Assembly (NCBI GenBank): GCA_002347565.1
Contig: DDXR01000066.1
Span: 1 to 22,930, forward strand
DNA length: 22,930 bases
From: a bacterium UBP2_UBA2255
GTDB taxonomy: Bacteria; Edwardsbacteria; AC1; EtOH8
Direction: 5' to 3'
Shown: positions 21,588 through 22,930 of the stretch, piece by piece
Position numbering within the stretch: the stretch's first letter is position 1
How the letters are laid out: each line of letters begins with the position of its first letter
The notes under the pieces: generated by a model
The model's database searches: none
What the model was told of the DNA's origin: nothing
Seen by the model: the letters and a program-made list of their open reading frames with translations, nothing else
Made by a program: the position numbers and the translations under genes

Positions 21588-22930
21588 ATGTTCCTGAAAG
21601 ACCATAAGAAGACCGCGCTGATCCACCAGGGGCGCGAGATCAGCTACGCCGACGTGATCGCCGCGGCCGGCGACTACGCGGCGCTCTACGACCTCGAGCC
21701 GGGCGGCCGGGCCGCGCTGTTCTCCGAGAACCGGCCGGAGTGGGTCTACTCCTTCTTCTCCGTCTGGCATCACGGCGGCATCAACGTCCCGATCGACCAC
21801 CTGTCCGCGGCCGACGAGGTCGCCTTCATCCTGCACGACTGCCGCCCGGCGGTGGTGTTCTGCTCGGCCGGGACCCGCCCGGTGCTGGCCGAGGCCCTGT
21901 CCGACCTCGATCCGCAGTACCAGCCGAGGATCATCGACTTCGAGGAGGCCGGCGCGCCGCCGCGGGCCCGGCCGCTGCCGGAGGCGCCGCGCGGGCGGCA
22001 CGACACCGCCGTGGTGATCTACACCTCGGGCACCACCGGCAGCCCCAAGGGCGTGATGCTGTCGTACGACAACCTGCTGTCCAACATCGAGGCGGTGTCC
22101 GACACCGTGCCGATCTACACCCGCGGCCTGCGGGTGCTGGCCATCCTGCCCTTCCACCATTCCTTCCCGCTGATGGGCACCATCCTGGCGCCGTTCTACG
22201 CCGGCGCCACCGTGGCCCTGCTGGAGCGCATCTCCTCGGTCGACATCCTCAAGGCGCTGGCGGACTGCCGGATCACCATGATCCTGGGCGTGCCACGGCT
22301 CTACAAGCTGCTGCACAAGGGGCTGGTCGACAAGATCAACGCCTCCCTGGTCGCCCGGGCCTTCCTGTGGGTCGGCCGGACGGTGAGGTCCCGCGCCCTG
22401 TCGCGCCTGCTGTTCGCCCGCGTCCACAAGGCCTTCGGCGGGCACATCGAGTATCTGATCTCCGGCGGCGCCAAGCTGGACGAGATCGTGGGCCGCGACC
22501 TCACCGCCATGGGCTTCGAGATCCTGGAGGGCTACGGCATGACCGAGTCCTCGCCGATGATCACCTTCACCCGCCCGGGAAAAGTGCGGATCGGCTCGGC
22601 CGGCCAGGCCGTGCCCGGCGTGGAGATCCGGGTGGTGGACGGCCAGATCACGGCGCGCGGCCGCAACATCATGCAGGGCTACTGGAACAAGCCCGAGGAG
22701 ACGGCGGCCATCCTCAAGGACGGCTGGCTGCAGACCGGCGACCAGGGCCATGTGGACGAGGACGGCCGGCTGTTCGTCACCGGCCGCTTCAAGGAGATCA
22801 TCGTGCTCTCCAACGGCAAGAACATCAACCCCGAGGAGATCGAGAACCGCATCGTGCGGCTGTCGCCGCTGATCAAGGAGGTCGGCGTCTACCACCACCA
22901 GGAGAAGCTGGGCGCGGTGATCCACCCCGA
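21588..22930 (+). CDS. AMP-forming acyl-CoA synthetase/ligase, N-terminal 447 residues (runs off the window)
   Basis: The open frame begins at ATG 21588, preceded by GGAGGAG, and continues to the end without a stop. The adenylate-forming signature YTSGTTGSPKG (145-155) is intact. The A5-type motif GYGMTESSP (315-323), TGDQGHVDEDGRLFVTGR and KEIIVLSNGKNINPEEIE follow. It is closest to long-chain fatty acid-CoA ligases, which activate fatty acids via an acyl-AMP. No TM or signal is visible. The last roughly 100 residues, including the C-terminal catalytic lysine, are beyond the window. Its start immediately follows repeat copy B, so promoter location is unclear. The minus-strand 464-residue frame over the same bases is a shadow. 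Confidence 0.9.
   Translation, partial: MFLKDHKKTALIHQGREISYADVIAAAGDYAALYDLEPGGRAALFSENRPEWVYSFFSVWHHGGINVPIDHLSAADEVAFILHDCRPAVVFCSAGTRPVLAEALSDLDPQYQPRIIDFEEAGAPPRARPLPEAPRGRHDTAVVIYTSGTTGSPKGVMLSYDNLLSNIEAVSDTVPIYTRGLRVLAILPFHHSFPLMGTILAPFYAGATVALLERISSVDILKALADCRITMILGVPRLYKLLHKGLVDKINASLVARAFLWVGRTVRSRALSRLLFARVHKAFGGHIEYLISGGAKLDEIVGRDLTAMGFEILEGYGMTESSPMITFTRPGKVRIGSAGQAVPGVEIRVVDGQITARGRNIMQGYWNKPEETAAILKDGWLQTGDQGHVDEDGRLFVTGRFKEIIVLSNGKNINPEEIENRIVRLSPLIKEVGVYHHQEKLGAVIHP

Noticed and set aside
21531..22925. Minus-strand 464-codon open frame
   Set aside because: Antisense to a convincing acyl-CoA synthetase with all signature motifs; composition is that of a shadow.

Overview
The window is high-GC bacterial chromosome (about two-thirds G+C by eye) from a diderm. 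Three beta-barrel-like outer-membrane proteins and several lipoprotein-type signal sequences point to an outer membrane. The gene set (rsmG, parA and parB region, sucC and sucD, TatD/radical-SAM fusion, PPK2, adenosine-specific kinase, AMP-forming acyl-CoA synthetase) looks like housekeeping chromosome of an uncultivated lineage, possibly FCB-like. I cannot fix the phylum from sequence alone. No rRNA, tRNA, CRISPR array or phage module was seen.

Layout. 1-722 is an AT-richer junction: the 3' end of an IS1595/ISXO2-type transposase, a hairpin terminator, and a frameshifted DUF2007-type gene. 723-8558 is a long minus-strand block. In transcription order it holds a D-2-hydroxyacid dehydrogenase, an unrecognised protein, sucC, a lipoprotein, a 237-bp MITE-like element, sucD, a DUF2721 membrane protein, an Mpv17-like membrane protein, an aldehyde dehydrogenase, a DUF192 protein and a small membrane protein. 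Spacing is tight, with overlaps or gaps of only a few bases, except where the element sits. 8663-11389 is plus strand: an IMPACT/YigZ-type protein, a TatD/radical-SAM fusion and ksgA. Convergent to ksgA is rpsU (11432-11611, minus), a 59-codon gene with a consensus promoter and a very strong Shine-Dalgarno but an ACG codon where the start should be.

11873-13708 (plus) holds an unknown protein, rsmG and a HAD phosphatase, all overlapping. 13775-15056 (minus) holds two related outer-membrane beta-barrels, each with its own terminator. A head-to-head promoter pair (15104-15202) separates them from parA. parA and parB, normally adjacent, are separated by about 3.9 kb carrying an LEA-type lipoprotein, an AT-richer FadL-like barrel, a PPK2 polyphosphate kinase and a tandem DUF2378 pair. 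After parB, an adenosine-specific kinase lies between two copies of one roughly 83-bp repeat in opposite orientation. The window ends inside an acyl-CoA synthetase.

The signals most worth a second look are the ACG start of rpsU, the divergent 8558/8663 promoters that both predict leaderless mRNAs, the DUF559-derived miniature element inside the suc operon, and the split par locus with its cargo. I found no clear new defence or mobile system. All family calls are by eye from motifs, without database searches.
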